Assembly: GCA_019637615.1 (NCBI GenBank)
Contig: JAHBVJ010000020.1
Span: 96,114 to 160,113 of the forward strand
Length of the DNA: 64,000 nt
Source: Anaerolineae bacterium
Lineage (GTDB): Bacteria; Chloroflexota; Anaerolineae; Aggregatilineales; UBA2796
Reading direction: 5' to 3'
Both the position numbers and the translations under genes were made by a program. This document shows, piece after piece, positions 17,144-26,524 of the stretch (the stretch's first letter is position 1; each line of letters opens with the position of its first letter). The notes beneath the pieces were generated by a model, which saw only the letters and a program-made list of their open reading frames with translations, ran no database searches and was not told where the DNA came from.

Positions 17144-18460
17144 ATGTCTACTTTGTCTACTGCTCGGTCTACTACCCGCCCAACGCCGTTAAGTCTCGTG
17201 CAACGCGGCTTGCTGATGCTGATTGTGTTCATCGCCGTGATCTCGTCGCCGCGCGTGATGCTGCTGGAAGTGCAGCCGTTAGCCAATGTGCCGCTGGAAT
17301 TCCGCGCGGTGACGGTGGCGCTGCCCGATTTCGTGCTGATCCTGCTGCTGCTGGCGACAGCGCTGCGGCTGGTCATCGAATCGAATTACGCCGAGCGCCT
17401 CTTAAAAACGGCGCGGAGGCTGCTCCGGCACGGCCTATTCTTCTGGATCGCGCTGCTGGTATGGATGGGCATCAGTTCTGCGTGGTCGCCAGCCGCGATC
17501 ATGACGCGCTTCGTCACCGTTCACGCGCTCGGCGGGTTGCTGATGGCGCTCGTGCTGGCAGATTTGATGCGGCATGAGGGCGCTCACGGGTTGTTGTGGG
17601 GAGTGATTATCTCCGCTGCTATCCAAGCCGTGATCGGCGTGGCGCAATCCCTGAACGGCGATCCGTTGGGCTTGGGCGCGTTGGGCGAACTACCGCGTTT
17701 CAGCTACGACACGGATCGCTTTTTCCGCGCGGCGGGGCTGTCGCAGCATCCGAATTATCTGGGCGGTTATCTGATGGTCAGCCTGTTCGCCTGCTTGCTG
17801 ATCACGTGGCAAAACTGGACGCGTCCGCGCTGGAGATGGCTTGGCATGGGGCTGGCGACGGTGTGTGCGGTCGGTCTGATCGCCACGCTATCACGCAGCG
17901 CGCTCATCGGGACGGGCGTAGGGCTGCTGCCGCTTGTGATCGTGTTGCTACGTGCGCTGGATGCCAAACGCCGACGCTTGATCCTCGGCGGGTTGGCTGC
18001 GCTGACGGTGATCGCGATGGCGCTGGTGCTGATTGCGACGCGCGGCGATGTGGTAACGCGGTTTTTCACGGCGCGGGAATTCTTCTTCAACGACTCTTGG
18101 CGCGAAATCCAGCGCAATCCGATCCTTGGCACGGGCGCGGGAGCGCTGATGATCACCATCGATACGCATGGCTCCGATCTCATCGATGTGTTGCCCGTGC
18201 ATAACGTGTATTTGTACGTGTGGGCGGAAGCGGGCATCATCGGGCTGGCGCTGTTCGGGCTGGCGTGCGCATCGATCCTGTGGCTGATCAGGCGGAATCC
18301 GGCGTTGATCTGGGGCTGCGCTTTCCTCGCCGTATGCGTAACCATGCTGTTCGATAACTACTGGTGGGCGATCCACCCATTCCAGATCGTGTTTTTCTGG
18401 GTCGTAGGCTACTGGTGGGGCGCTCTAGAAGCGGAAAATGGGAAAGCTCCCTCCGCGTGA
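17144..18460 (+). CDS. O-antigen ligase-like (Wzy/WaaL family) membrane protein
   Basis: The ATG at 17144 has TAGGAG six bases upstream and gives 438 residues; longer in-frame starts upstream lack this site. The protein has about ten membrane helices and a large loop (about 190-230) with RFSYDTDRFFRAAGLSQHPN. The motif GLSQHPNYLGGYL and the later NPILGTGAGAL...HNVYLYVWAEAGIIGL are typical of the O-antigen ligase domain (PF04932). Members join or polymerise lipid-linked glycans at the outer face of the membrane. In a Chloroflexota-type envelope the acceptor is not known; an exopolysaccharide polymerase role is possible. No other glycan genes lie next to it. Confidence 0.8.
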   Translation: MSTLSTARSTTRPTPLSLVQRGLLMLIVFIAVISSPRVMLLEVQPLANVPLEFRAVTVALPDFVLILLLLATALRLVIESNYAERLLKTARRLLRHGLFFWIALLVWMGISSAWSPAAIMTRFVTVHALGGLLMALVLADLMRHEGAHGLLWGVIISAAIQAVIGVAQSLNGDPLGLGALGELPRFSYDTDRFFRAAGLSQHPNYLGGYLMVSLFACLLITWQNWTRPRWRWLGMGLATVCAVGLIATLSRSALIGTGVGLLPLVIVLLRALDAKRRRLILGGLAALTVIAMALVLIATRGDVVTRFFTAREFFFNDSWREIQRNPILGTGAGALMITIDTHGSDLIDVLPVHNVYLYVWAEAGIIGLALFGLACASILWLIRRNPALIWGCAFLAVCVTMLFDNYWWAIHPFQIVFFWVVGYWWGALEAENGKAPSA

Positions 18461-18473
18461 TGCAAAGGGAGCT
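18445..18473. terminator. Hairpin between convergent genes
   Basis: AGCTCCCT (18445-18452) and AGGGAGCT (18466-18473) form an eight-base perfect stem across the stop codon of the ligase-like gene and close to the stop of the convergent LysM gene. It probably ends both transcripts. Confidence 0.5.
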
Positions 18474-18485
18474 GATGAGGTAAAA

Positions 18486-19187
18486 CTAAGGAATGTACAG
18501 CGCCTGACCAGCGTAGATCATGTTCAGGTTGAGGATGCCATTGGCCTCCGCAATGTCGTACACATCGCGGTTGAACTTGGCAGCGATCAGGAACATGTTG
18601 TCACCGGGCTGGACGATGTAGACGCGCCCTGTCTTGCCGGGGGTCGTGCGTTTGGTCGGCTTCGGCTTGGTGATCACCGTTTGCGCACGCGGGATATTGA
18701 GCAACTGCCCTACGTAAATCAGGTTCGGGTTGGTGATCCCGTTGGCGTTCATGATGGCTTGCGGCGTGGTGCGGAAGCGCTGCGCGATACTGCCTAGCGT
18801 ATCGCCCTTCTTGACCACGTACTGTACCAAGGTCACGGTCGTGGTGATGGTCGTGCCCGGTGGGTAGGTGGTGATGATTGGTGTATAGCCCGGATTAGTG
18901 GGCGTGTTGGGATACGGGTTTGCGGGTGGCGGCTGATACGGCGGTTGCCCCCCCGGCAGCGGCGCGGGCAGCACGAGCACTTGACCGACGAAGACACGGT
19001 TAACGTCATAGATGCCATTGATGGTGGCGAGTTCGCTGACACTGACATTAAACCGCGCTGCAATACTGAACAGCGTGTCGCCCGGTTGGACGACGTAGGT
19101 GCCGTTGCCCTGTGCTTCCACAGGCTGGGCGACCACGCCGAGCAACAATACAGCGATCAACACCCCAAGATGAATAATTTTGCGCAT
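18486..19187 (-). CDS. Secreted protein with three LysM domains
   Basis: The 233-residue protein begins with a cleavable-looking signal peptide (MRKIIHLGVLIAVLLLGVVA, then QPVEAQG). Three LysM modules follow at about residues 30-75, 120-165 and 188-232. Each has the form YVVQPGDTLFSIAARFNVS...NGI.N.N.I.VGQ.L.IP. The linkers are Pro/Thr-rich. LysM binds N-acetylglucosamine in peptidoglycan or related glycans, so the product is probably wall-associated. No enzymatic domain is present. The start is ATG with TAGGAACG upstream. Confidence 0.88.
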   Translation of the reverse strand: MRKIIHLGVLIAVLLLGVVAQPVEAQGNGTYVVQPGDTLFSIAARFNVSVSELATINGIYDVNRVFVGQVLVLPAPLPGGQPPYQPPPANPYPNTPTNPGYTPIITTYPPGTTITTTVTLVQYVVKKGDTLGSIAQRFRTTPQAIMNANGITNPNLIYVGQLLNIPRAQTVITKPKPTKRTTPGKTGRVYIVQPGDNMFLIAAKFNRDVYDIAEANGILNLNMIYAGQALYIP

Positions 19188-19385
19188 CGTTAGCGTTCCT
19201 ATGTGCAGACGATCCTGCGCTTATTATATGCACAACCTTGGATTTTTGGGCAAATCGCCATATTCCAAACCCGTCTCTGTGGAAAACAATGCGTAGGGGA
19301 GTCGCTGGTTGGGCAAGCCCACGGATGTGATTGTGCGGACGCGTGATAGACTCAACGATCACAGGTAAGCACACAACGGGACACC

Positions 19386-20219
19386 ATGAAACCAATTGCC
19401 GAGCAAACGATCCTGATCACGGGCGCGACGGATGGCTTGGGGAAACAAACCGCGCTGGAATTGGCAAAACAGGGCGCTACGATTTTGCTGCATGGGCGCG
19501 ATCCGCAGCGGCTGGACAACACGCGACAGGAGCTTCAAGCAGCGACGGGCAGCACTCGCCTCGAACCCTATCTAGCCGATTTCTCCTCGCTAGATGCCGT
19601 CCACGCTTTAGCCGAGACGATTCAGGCACGCCATCCACAGATCGACACGCTGATCAACAATGCCGCCCTTGGCCCCGGTGCGCCAGACTCCACGCGGGAA
19701 CTGAGTCAGGATGGCTACGAGTTGCGTTTTGCCGTCAACTATCTCGCGTCGTATCTGCTCACCTACTTACTGCTGCCGTGCCTGCGCCACACCCCGCCGA
19801 GCCGGATCATCAATGTGGGGTCAATCGGGCAGTATCCGCTCGATTTTGACGACATCATGCTAGAGCGTCACTACACGCCGCTAAATGCCTATCGTCAGAC
19901 CAAGTTGGCGCTGGTGATGTTCACGTTTGATCTCGCGGACATGCTGAAAGACGACGACATCACGGTCAACTGCGTGCATCCGGCCTCGCTGATGAACACC
20001 AAGATGGTAGTCGAAGGCTTCGGACGGACGATGAGCACGGTTGCCGATGGCGTGGCCTCGCTGCTGTACCTGATCACCTCGCCTGCGCTGGATGGCATTA
20101 CTGGCAAGTTCTTCGACCATCAGCAGGAAGCCCGCGCCAACGAGCAGGCTTACGATCCAGTGGCACGCCGCCAACTGCACCTGTTGAGCGAACAATTGAC
20201 GATGCGCAGCCGCGCATAA
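19386..20219 (+). CDS. Short-chain dehydrogenase/reductase (SDR)
   Basis: The 277-residue protein is a classical SDR with the cofactor loop TGATDGLGKQTA (residues 13-24), the NNAALGPG motif, a Ser in NVGSIGQ and the catalytic pair YRQTK. The layout resembles retinol dehydrogenase/WW-domain oxidoreductase-like bacterial SDRs. An Arg (HGRDPQR) after the second strand suggests NADP(H) preference. The substrate cannot be told. It stands alone between two divergent or convergent units and ends in a hairpin. Confidence 0.85.
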   Translation: MKPIAEQTILITGATDGLGKQTALELAKQGATILLHGRDPQRLDNTRQELQAATGSTRLEPYLADFSSLDAVHALAETIQARHPQIDTLINNAALGPGAPDSTRELSQDGYELRFAVNYLASYLLTYLLLPCLRHTPPSRIINVGSIGQYPLDFDDIMLERHYTPLNAYRQTKLALVMFTFDLADMLKDDDITVNCVHPASLMNTKMVVEGFGRTMSTVADGVASLLYLITSPALDGITGKFFDHQQEARANEQAYDPVARRQLHLLSEQLTMRSRA

Positions 20220-20231
20220 CGGGTAAAGATC

Positions 20232-20266
20232 AGCCAGTCAGCGGTCATCAAAACCACTGACTGGCT
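20232..20266. terminator. Hairpin between convergent SDR and repeat-protein genes
   Basis: AGCCAGTCAG (20232-20241) and CTGACTGGCT (20257-20266) form a perfect ten-base stem between the two convergent stop codons. No T-run on either strand, so Rho-independent function is uncertain. Confidence 0.55.
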
Positions 20267-20276
20267 ACCATGCTAA

Positions 20277-21503
20277 CTACTGGATTTCGAAGGTGCCGCT
20301 GATGGCAGTCTGCGGGAAGCCAGCCAATTCGATCTGCACGTAGTACACGCCGCTCGGCAAGCCATACGTGTAATCGTAGATTGAGATGTTGTTGATGCGC
20401 CCCGTGCCGGACGGGAACCATTCCTGACGCTCCAACCACAACACACCATTACGATACCAGCGGCGGATCACCGTCGTTTCCGTGCCGATGTTGGTGTAGT
20501 CCCAGCGGGCGAAGACTTGCAGCGTCCCACGTGGGAACGTGAAAGTCGGCAGACCATCCGGCATGGTGCTGAAGGTCAGGTTGTTGAAGCGCATTTCACC
20601 AGTGCCGGGGTTCGGGGGCACGATGCCGCCGTTGCCGATGGTGAAGCCCGTCTCGATGCGCACCGCTGGATTATCGCGCAGGTAGATCACCAGCCGATAT
20701 TGACCCTGACTGAGACCGAACTGGTAATCGTACAGCGAAATATGCGTCAGGCGTCCGCTGTTGCCCCAATAGCTGCTCCACGCTTCCTCGCGGACGTTGA
20801 ACAGCACGCCGTTCAGGTACCACTCGCGGCGCATCACGGAGCCAACGGGGATGTTGGCGTAATTCCAGCGCGCGCTGACCATCTGCGTGCCAGCGGGGAA
20901 GTTGACCACAGGCGCACCCGCCGCGCTCGTGCTCATGGTCAGATCGCTGAAGCCGGATTGCGGGCTAGGCGGCACGATCGTGGACGGATAGGCTGCGATC
21001 ACGAAGTCACCGATGACCTGCGCGGCGGGGTAGGCTTGGCGCGGCTCAAGGTAGGCGACCATGTGGTAATAACCGGGCGTCAGGCCGTTCTGGAAGTCGT
21101 AGATCGAGATCACGTTGAAGTTGATGTTGGAAATACCCCACGTGTAATTCCACGCCTCATCGCGCTTGAGGAACAACTGACCGTTGAGATACCACTCACG
21201 CACCAAACGGGTATCCTGCGGGACGTTTTCGAACGCCCACCGTGCGTACACTTGCTGCGTTCCCGGCGGAAAATACGAGACCGCTGCGCCGTTGGGATCG
21301 GTACTGAACGTCAGGTTGTAGAACTGCGTGCCGATATTCATCCCCGCGAAACTGCTGACATCCGTCGATGGCGTGGGCGTGAACTCTTGCATCTTAGCGG
21401 TCTGCATGGCGGGCGGGAAGGCGAACATTGCCACGCCCATCAGCAGCGTGATCGCCGCGAACAGGGTGCCACTTACGAGAGATTTTCTAGAGACTGTAGA
21501 CAT
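20277..21503 (-). CDS. Secreted protein with three tandem beta-rich repeats
   Basis: ATG at 21503 is preceded by AAAGGAGTATCGGC, so the longer upstream start is rejected; the product has 408 residues. An N-terminal hydrophobic segment (about 7-30) acts as signal or anchor. Three repeats of about 105 residues follow (about 61-168, 182-285, 303-408). Each has F-NLTFST, FP-GT-QV-ARW-Y-N, REWYLNG, then I-IYDY-GL-G-Y. Aromatic residues are conserved between copies, as in carbohydrate- or surface-binding beta modules. I do not recognise the family. No enzyme signature. Likely exported. Confidence 0.75.
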   Translation of the reverse strand: MSTVSRKSLVSGTLFAAITLLMGVAMFAFPPAMQTAKMQEFTPTPSTDVSSFAGMNIGTQFYNLTFSTDPNGAAVSYFPPGTQQVYARWAFENVPQDTRLVREWYLNGQLFLKRDEAWNYTWGISNINFNVISIYDFQNGLTPGYYHMVAYLEPRQAYPAAQVIGDFVIAAYPSTIVPPSPQSGFSDLTMSTSAAGAPVVNFPAGTQMVSARWNYANIPVGSVMRREWYLNGVLFNVREEAWSSYWGNSGRLTHISLYDYQFGLSQGQYRLVIYLRDNPAVRIETGFTIGNGGIVPPNPGTGEMRFNNLTFSTMPDGLPTFTFPRGTLQVFARWDYTNIGTETTVIRRWYRNGVLWLERQEWFPSGTGRINNISIYDYTYGLPSGVYYVQIELAGFPQTAISGTFEIQ

Positions 21504-21717
21504 GCCGATACTCCTTTGCGCCGATGCAGAAATAACAGATGAAGGGTGCTTGCGCGCATCGTGTCGCATTCTTATGACTCAATAGACACAATTCTCAGGG
21601 ACGGGTTCCCAGATTTCACTAAAAAAGGATTGAAAAACTCGTAAAACCTCAGAAAAACCTGTAAAAGCGGTGTATAGTCGTGGCTAGATACCATGCTCTC
21701 ACACGGAAGGCGTCTTC

Positions 21718-24700
21718 ATGCCCGCTACCCTCATCACCAGCGCCGCTGGCTACGGCAAAACCCGCGAAGTTATCCGACGCATCAAGAGCCTGAAGCGGCG
21801 CAATCCCTTCGATCCCGTGTGGGTGCTGCTCCCAACCGACTTGCAGATCAACGCCTTCCGCACGCGCCTGATGGCGGAAGCCAACGAAGATACGCTGTTC
21901 GGGTTGGAATTTTTCGACTTCTATTCGCTGAACGCGCGTCTGCTGGAAGTCCTCGGCAAGCCGCAGCGCCGCGCGCAGGACGCCACGCGTTTCCGCATCC
22001 TCCGCAGCGTGATCGAGGAACAGCGTGAGCATTTGCAGCACTTCACCGACATCGCGGATACGCCGGGGTTTGTGCAGTTAGTGGCGAACTTCACGCTAGA
22101 ACTCAAGCAAGCCCTGATCCAGCCGGAACAGTTCGTGGACATGGTGCGCACCGAAAAGGACAGCGATCTCTCGATCATCTACTTTGCTTACCAAGATTTT
22201 CTGCGCCAGCAAAATATCGTGGATCGGGAGGGCGAAGGCTGGCTGGCCTTGGCGTTGTTGGAAGCCGACACCATCACCAAACTGCCGATCCGCATGTTGG
22301 TGGTCGATGGCTACGACCAGTTCAGCACGGTGCAAACGCGCCTGCTCAACCATCTGGCGGATCGCGTGCCAGACACCATCTTGACGATGACCTACGAACC
22401 ACATCGCGCCGAAACCGCCCACCGCCGTTTTGCGCAAACGCTCGCCCGCCTTCTGAAAACGGAGCAGGATCAACGCCGCTGGCAGCGTGTCGAGGCGCAG
22501 TCCGTGCCCGAACAGCAGCGCGATCCGGCCTTGGAGCATCTTTCCGCCAACATTTTTCAGGCCAAGACGCAGCCCGCCGATGCCAGCCACGCCGTCCGCC
22601 TGATCGAAGCGCCAAATCGCCGCCGCGAAGTCCAAACCGTGCTGCGTGAGATCAAAGGCTTACTGCTGACAGGCACGCCCGCCGACCAGATCGCCATCGT
22701 CGCCCGCGATCTGACCGAATATACGCCCTATTTTCTGGAAAACGCCACCACCTATGGCGTCCCGCTGTTCTTCAGTCGCGGGCTGCCACTGCGCGAAAAT
22801 CCTGCCGTCGCCGCTTTCCTCGCGCTGATCGATCTCGCGCATAACCAGTTCCGCCGCCGCGAGGTCATGGACGCCTTGCACAGCCCCTATCTGCTCCCGC
22901 CCGACTTCACACTGGCGCAGATCGACGCGCTGGAACGGCTGACGCGCCGTTATGCAGTGGTACGTTGGGAGCGATCGTGGCTAGAAGCCATCGCGATGGC
23001 GGGCAGTGCGCCGACCAATGATGACGACGAACCGCTGACCGAGGAGCAGATCGCGGCGAATCAAGCGCAGATGGCAACTCTGAGCGCGAGTCTGGAAGCC
23101 TTTTTCGCGCGTGTTACGCCGCCACGACGCGGCACCGCGCGCCAGCTCATCGCGTGGCTGGAAGGTCTGATCGGCGTGGATGCGCAAGCCGAGGAAGAAC
23201 CATCGCCCACGGACAGCAGTTTTAGCATCATCAACCAGATTCGCGCAGGTACGGAACCGCCGCTGGTCGGGCGCGATCTGGCGGCGATCAAGTGTCTGAA
23301 ATCGGTGTTCGTGGAGCTGATGATGGCGGCGGAATTGGTCAACCCCGGCATGGTCTTCAAGTGGGATGAGTTCCGGCGCGATCTGCTGATCGCCATCGAT
23401 CAGGCCACTATCGATCCGCCGCGCAGCACCAATCGCTTCGGGCGCGTGCTGCTGACTACGATTTACGCGGTGCGCGGCTTGGCGCATGATCATCTCTTTG
23501 TGCTCGGCCTCTCAGAAGGCGAATTTCCCGCCGCCACACCCGAAGATGCCTTGTATCTCGATACCGAACGCCAGCAGTTGAACGCGCAGGGCATCGATCT
23601 CGCCACGCGCGCCGAAGCCGCCGACGAGAGCAGCCTCTTCTACGAACTGGTCAGCCTCGCACGGCAGCGGCTGATGCTTACGCGCCCGTACATCGATGAT
23701 AACGGCGCGGAATGGCCTGCCTCCCCGTACTGGCGGGCAGTGCGCGAAACCGTCCTGACGAGCACGCAGCGACTGCCGATTGCGCAGCGCCCATCGCTGG
23801 ACGAAGCCGCCTATCCCGCCGAAGTGATGACAGCAGTAGCAGACATGTTGAACGATCCTGACGGCAAGCATGAGGGCATCCTCGCCGCGCATGGCTGGCT
23901 GATGGGCAAACCATCGCTGCGGGCGGCATGGAATAACGCGCGGATCGGGCGTGGGATCGAGCATCGGCGGCTGGCGGCGGATATTCCCCACGATCACTAC
24001 ACGGGGCGGCTGCATGATCCGCGTTTGATCGAGCAAGTAGCGCGCGAACTAGGCGGTAATCGCCGCTGGAGCGCCAGCCAGCTCAACGAATACGGGATTT
24101 GCCCCTATCGCTTCTTCGCCAAACGGTTGCTCAGGCTGGAAGCGCTCAAAGAGCCAGACGAAGGCATGGACGCGCTGCAATACGGCTCGATGATCCATGA
24201 AATCCTCGAATTCACCTACCGCCAGATCGGGGAGGAATCTCTCAGCATCACGCCAGCGAACCGTGACCGCGCCGTAGACATCCTGAACGCCGTGATGGAC
24301 GATTTGCTAGGACGCGCACCCGGTCGTTATGGCTTCCGCGCGACACGGCTGTGGGCGCATGAGCAGTTGGAGATTCGCCGCCGCCTGACGGAACTGCTCA
24401 ACGTCGATTTCAGCGACAAGAGTCCGCTAACGAAATTGGTGAAAGGCACGCGCTACACGCGCCATCACGAGGTCAGCTTCGGCGGCGAACGCGAAGATGG
24501 CACCTCCACCGAAGTCGTGATCGACGGCGAAGCAGGCCCCATCCGCATCTACGGCGTGATCGACCGTGTCGATCAGGTGGGCGATCAACTGCTGGTGGTG
24601 GACTACAAAACTGGCTCGAAGAAGATTCCGCATGACGAGATGACGTCAGGCCGCAATGTACAAATGCTCGTGTATCTACGGGCGGCGCAGCAGTTGTTCC

Positions 24701-24948
24701 CCGATGCGCACGTGCTCGGCGGGGCGTTCTGGCATCTGCGCAAGCGTGAATTGAGCGGCCTGACCAACGTCAGCGAGCATACAAGCGTGATCGATCAGGC
24801 GGTGGCGAACCTGCATCAGCGCGTGGTGGCGGGGCGGGCGGGCGATTTCGTGAATGTGCCTTCCAAGATGGATGGACACAAGTGCTCGGCGCACTGCGAA
24901 TTTCACCAGCTCTGCCGCATGAACGAGGCCAGCGCGCGAAAGGGATGA
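21718..24948 (+). CDS. addB: AddB-like helicase/PD-(D/E)XK nuclease
   Basis: The 1076-residue protein fits AddB/RexB-type double-strand break processing proteins. The N-terminus has an ATP-binding loop TSAAGYGKTREV (about residues 5-16) followed by a UvrD-like fold. The C-terminus has a RecB-family nuclease block (about 940-975) with GVIDRVDQVGD and LLVVDYKTGSK, which supplies the Asp and D-x-K residues. Cys in GICPYRFFAKR (about 794) plus Cys1056, Cys1060 and Cys1066 can hold the 4Fe-4S cluster seen in AddB. No addA gene is adjacent, so the partner must lie elsewhere, or the protein acts alone. ATG follows GGAAGG. Confidence 0.8.
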   Translation: MPATLITSAAGYGKTREVIRRIKSLKRRNPFDPVWVLLPTDLQINAFRTRLMAEANEDTLFGLEFFDFYSLNARLLEVLGKPQRRAQDATRFRILRSVIEEQREHLQHFTDIADTPGFVQLVANFTLELKQALIQPEQFVDMVRTEKDSDLSIIYFAYQDFLRQQNIVDREGEGWLALALLEADTITKLPIRMLVVDGYDQFSTVQTRLLNHLADRVPDTILTMTYEPHRAETAHRRFAQTLARLLKTEQDQRRWQRVEAQSVPEQQRDPALEHLSANIFQAKTQPADASHAVRLIEAPNRRREVQTVLREIKGLLLTGTPADQIAIVARDLTEYTPYFLENATTYGVPLFFSRGLPLRENPAVAAFLALIDLAHNQFRRREVMDALHSPYLLPPDFTLAQIDALERLTRRYAVVRWERSWLEAIAMAGSAPTNDDDEPLTEEQIAANQAQMATLSASLEAFFARVTPPRRGTARQLIAWLEGLIGVDAQAEEEPSPTDSSFSIINQIRAGTEPPLVGRDLAAIKCLKSVFVELMMAAELVNPGMVFKWDEFRRDLLIAIDQATIDPPRSTNRFGRVLLTTIYAVRGLAHDHLFVLGLSEGEFPAATPEDALYLDTERQQLNAQGIDLATRAEAADESSLFYELVSLARQRLMLTRPYIDDNGAEWPASPYWRAVRETVLTSTQRLPIAQRPSLDEAAYPAEVMTAVADMLNDPDGKHEGILAAHGWLMGKPSLRAAWNNARIGRGIEHRRLAADIPHDHYTGRLHDPRLIEQVARELGGNRRWSASQLNEYGICPYRFFAKRLLRLEALKEPDEGMDALQYGSMIHEILEFTYRQIGEESLSITPANRDRAVDILNAVMDDLLGRAPGRYGFRATRLWAHEQLEIRRRLTELLNVDFSDKSPLTKLVKGTRYTRHHEVSFGGEREDGTSTEVVIDGEAGPIRIYGVIDRVDQVGDQLLVVDYKTGSKKIPHDEMTSGRNVQMLVYLRAAQQLFPDAHVLGGAFWHLRKRELSGLTNVSEHTSVIDQAVANLHQRVVAGRAGDFVNVPSKMDGHKCSAHCEFHQLCRMNEASARKG

Positions 24949-25486
24949 CCCGCATTGGCAGAATCGAGGGGACATCATCGGACACCCTTGACGTAACTCA
25001 AATGTTCGTTTAGAATAATCGAAGTTGGAAAACACACTTACGATAACTGAATCTTGCCGAACTGGGCTGAACAGGTTGTCTGATTAACTACATGATGTTC
25101 AAGTGATCCCGCCTAATCCAACTGCGGAATTGGTAACTGATCATATGTGATCGGTTTGGCTGCTCAATTTCCGATCATAAAACCGATCATATGCAGTTTT
25201 GGGACTGGTTTTCCGATCATTCCCTGAGCAGAAAAATGATCAACCCGATCATGCTTATGGGCAGTTATGATCAGTTTAATGATCGGAATCAAACTGCCTG
25301 CTTGTCACTGCGTAAGCTGACTTACTGATTTACATCCGGCGTGTGAGAATTTGGGTCGGCTGCCTACCGACCCTACTCCCCCCTCCTCATCTTCTTCACG
25401 CTCTTTCAAAAGCGTCGGAGCATGAATTACGGCGCGGAGGGGGAATCGCGTGGTGCGGAATTAGGTGGTCTTTGCTGGAAGCCGTA
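24949..25486. other. Gene-free stretch of about 540 bases
   Basis: No convincing coding frame. The left part contains nothing distinctive. The middle (25105-25284) holds the GATC-motif cluster listed separately. The right part (about 25330-25486) contains a pyrimidine-rich CCCTACTCCCCCCTCCTC stretch before the end of the convergent reductase gene. Confidence 0.6.
25105..25284. repeat. Cluster of GATC-centred repeats
   Basis: Ten GATC tetramers lie within 180 bases (starting at 25105, 25139, 25149, 25173, 25185, 25215, 25238, 25247, 25269 and 25281). Many sit in a larger unit CCGATCAT (four forward copies, at 25171, 25183, 25213 and 25245) or its reverse ATGATCGG (25279). Interspersed are AACTGC/GCAGTT words. 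The arrangement of direct and inverted copies resembles a multi-site operator or a DNA-binding centre. The protein that would bind it is unknown. Confidence 0.6.
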
Positions 25487-26524
25487 CTACTTCTTGGTCG
25501 CTTTCTTCGCGGCTGGTTTGGCAGCGGGCTTGGACGTGGCCTTCGGCGCGCGTTTCGGAGCAAGTTTCGGCGTCGGGATGTCACCCGCTAGAATACTGTC
25601 GATGCGAGCCTGTATCTCCGCTGACAGCGTAACATCAGCAGCCTTGGCGTTGTCATCGATCTGCGGAACCCGCGTCGCGCCGATGATTGCGCTGCTGACT
25701 CCGGGCTGCCGCAGTACCCACGCCAGCGCCAATTGCGAACGCGTGATGTCCAATTCATCGGCAATCGCTTTCAACGCCTTGACTTTGGTGACGTTGGTTT
25801 CATTGATGAACCGCTCTTTCGCCCAGCCTTCGCGCGCGAACCGCGAGTCGCTCGGCACGCCGTCATCATATTTGCCCGTCAACATGCCTTGTGCCAGCGG
25901 CGAAAACACCGCCAAGCCGATCCCACCGGGTACGGTGATGGGCAGCACGTCCTTCTCGACGGGATCGCGGTAGAGCATCGAATACTGCGGCTGTTCGGTC
26001 TTAGGCGGGTTCAGGTTGTACTTCTCACACAGGTCAAGCGCCTGTTTGATCTGCCCGCCGCGCCATTCCGAAGTGCCCCAGTACAAAATCTTGCCGCGCT
26101 TGATCAGGTCATCCATCGTGCGGATCGTCTCGATCAGCGGCGTTTCGGAGTCGGGACGGTGGCAGAAATAGATGTCAACGTAATCTGTGCCGATGCGTGC
26201 GAGGCTCTTATCGATACTCTCGGTGATGTGCTTGCGCGATAGGCCGCGATCATTCACATCATCGCTCATTTGCCCGAACACTTTGGTGGAGATCACTAGC
26301 GTATGGCGCGGGAACGAGCGCAGCACCGCGCCCATTTGCTTTTCCGCCTCGCCGCGTCCGTAGACATCCGCGATGTCGAAAAAGTTGATGCCGTTTTCGT
26401 AGGCACGGATCACCACGCGCCGCGCTTCATCTGCCGCGACTTTGCCCTCGCCATAGTTGATCCAGCCGCCGAGCGAAATCACGCTGACCTTCATGCCAGC
26501 ATCCCCAAGCCGTCGGTATTGCAT
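25487..26524 (-). CDS. Aldo/keto reductase, Kv-beta-like, with basic tail
   Basis: ATG at 26524 follows AAAAAGGGG; the product has 345 residues. The AKR fold is clear: MQYRRLGDAGMKVSVISLGG start, FDIADVYGRGEAE (catalytic Asp and Tyr), ISTKVFG (Lys), YFCHRPD (His), and the cofactor motif IIGATRVPQIDDN. The tetrad Asp-Tyr-Lys-His is therefore complete, and the relation is to the Shaker beta-subunit/YghZ branch. The last 30 residues are an unusual Lys/Pro/Ala-rich tail (PKRAPKATSKPAAKPAAKK), like histone H1 tails, not usual for AKRs. Substrate is unknown. Confidence 0.88.
   Translation of the reverse strand: MQYRRLGDAGMKVSVISLGGWINYGEGKVAADEARRVVIRAYENGINFFDIADVYGRGEAEKQMGAVLRSFPRHTLVISTKVFGQMSDDVNDRGLSRKHITESIDKSLARIGTDYVDIYFCHRPDSETPLIETIRTMDDLIKRGKILYWGTSEWRGGQIKQALDLCEKYNLNPPKTEQPQYSMLYRDPVEKDVLPITVPGGIGLAVFSPLAQGMLTGKYDDGVPSDSRFAREGWAKERFINETNVTKVKALKAIADELDITRSQLALAWVLRQPGVSSAIIGATRVPQIDDNAKAADVTLSAEIQARIDSILAGDIPTPKLAPKRAPKATSKPAAKPAAKKATKK

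Noticed and set aside
20517..21542. 341-codon plus-strand frame opposite the three-repeat protein
   Set aside because: Long open frame, but its His/Arg/Val-rich composition mirrors the reverse complement of the real repeat gene, which has signal peptide, repeats and a strong ribosome binding site.
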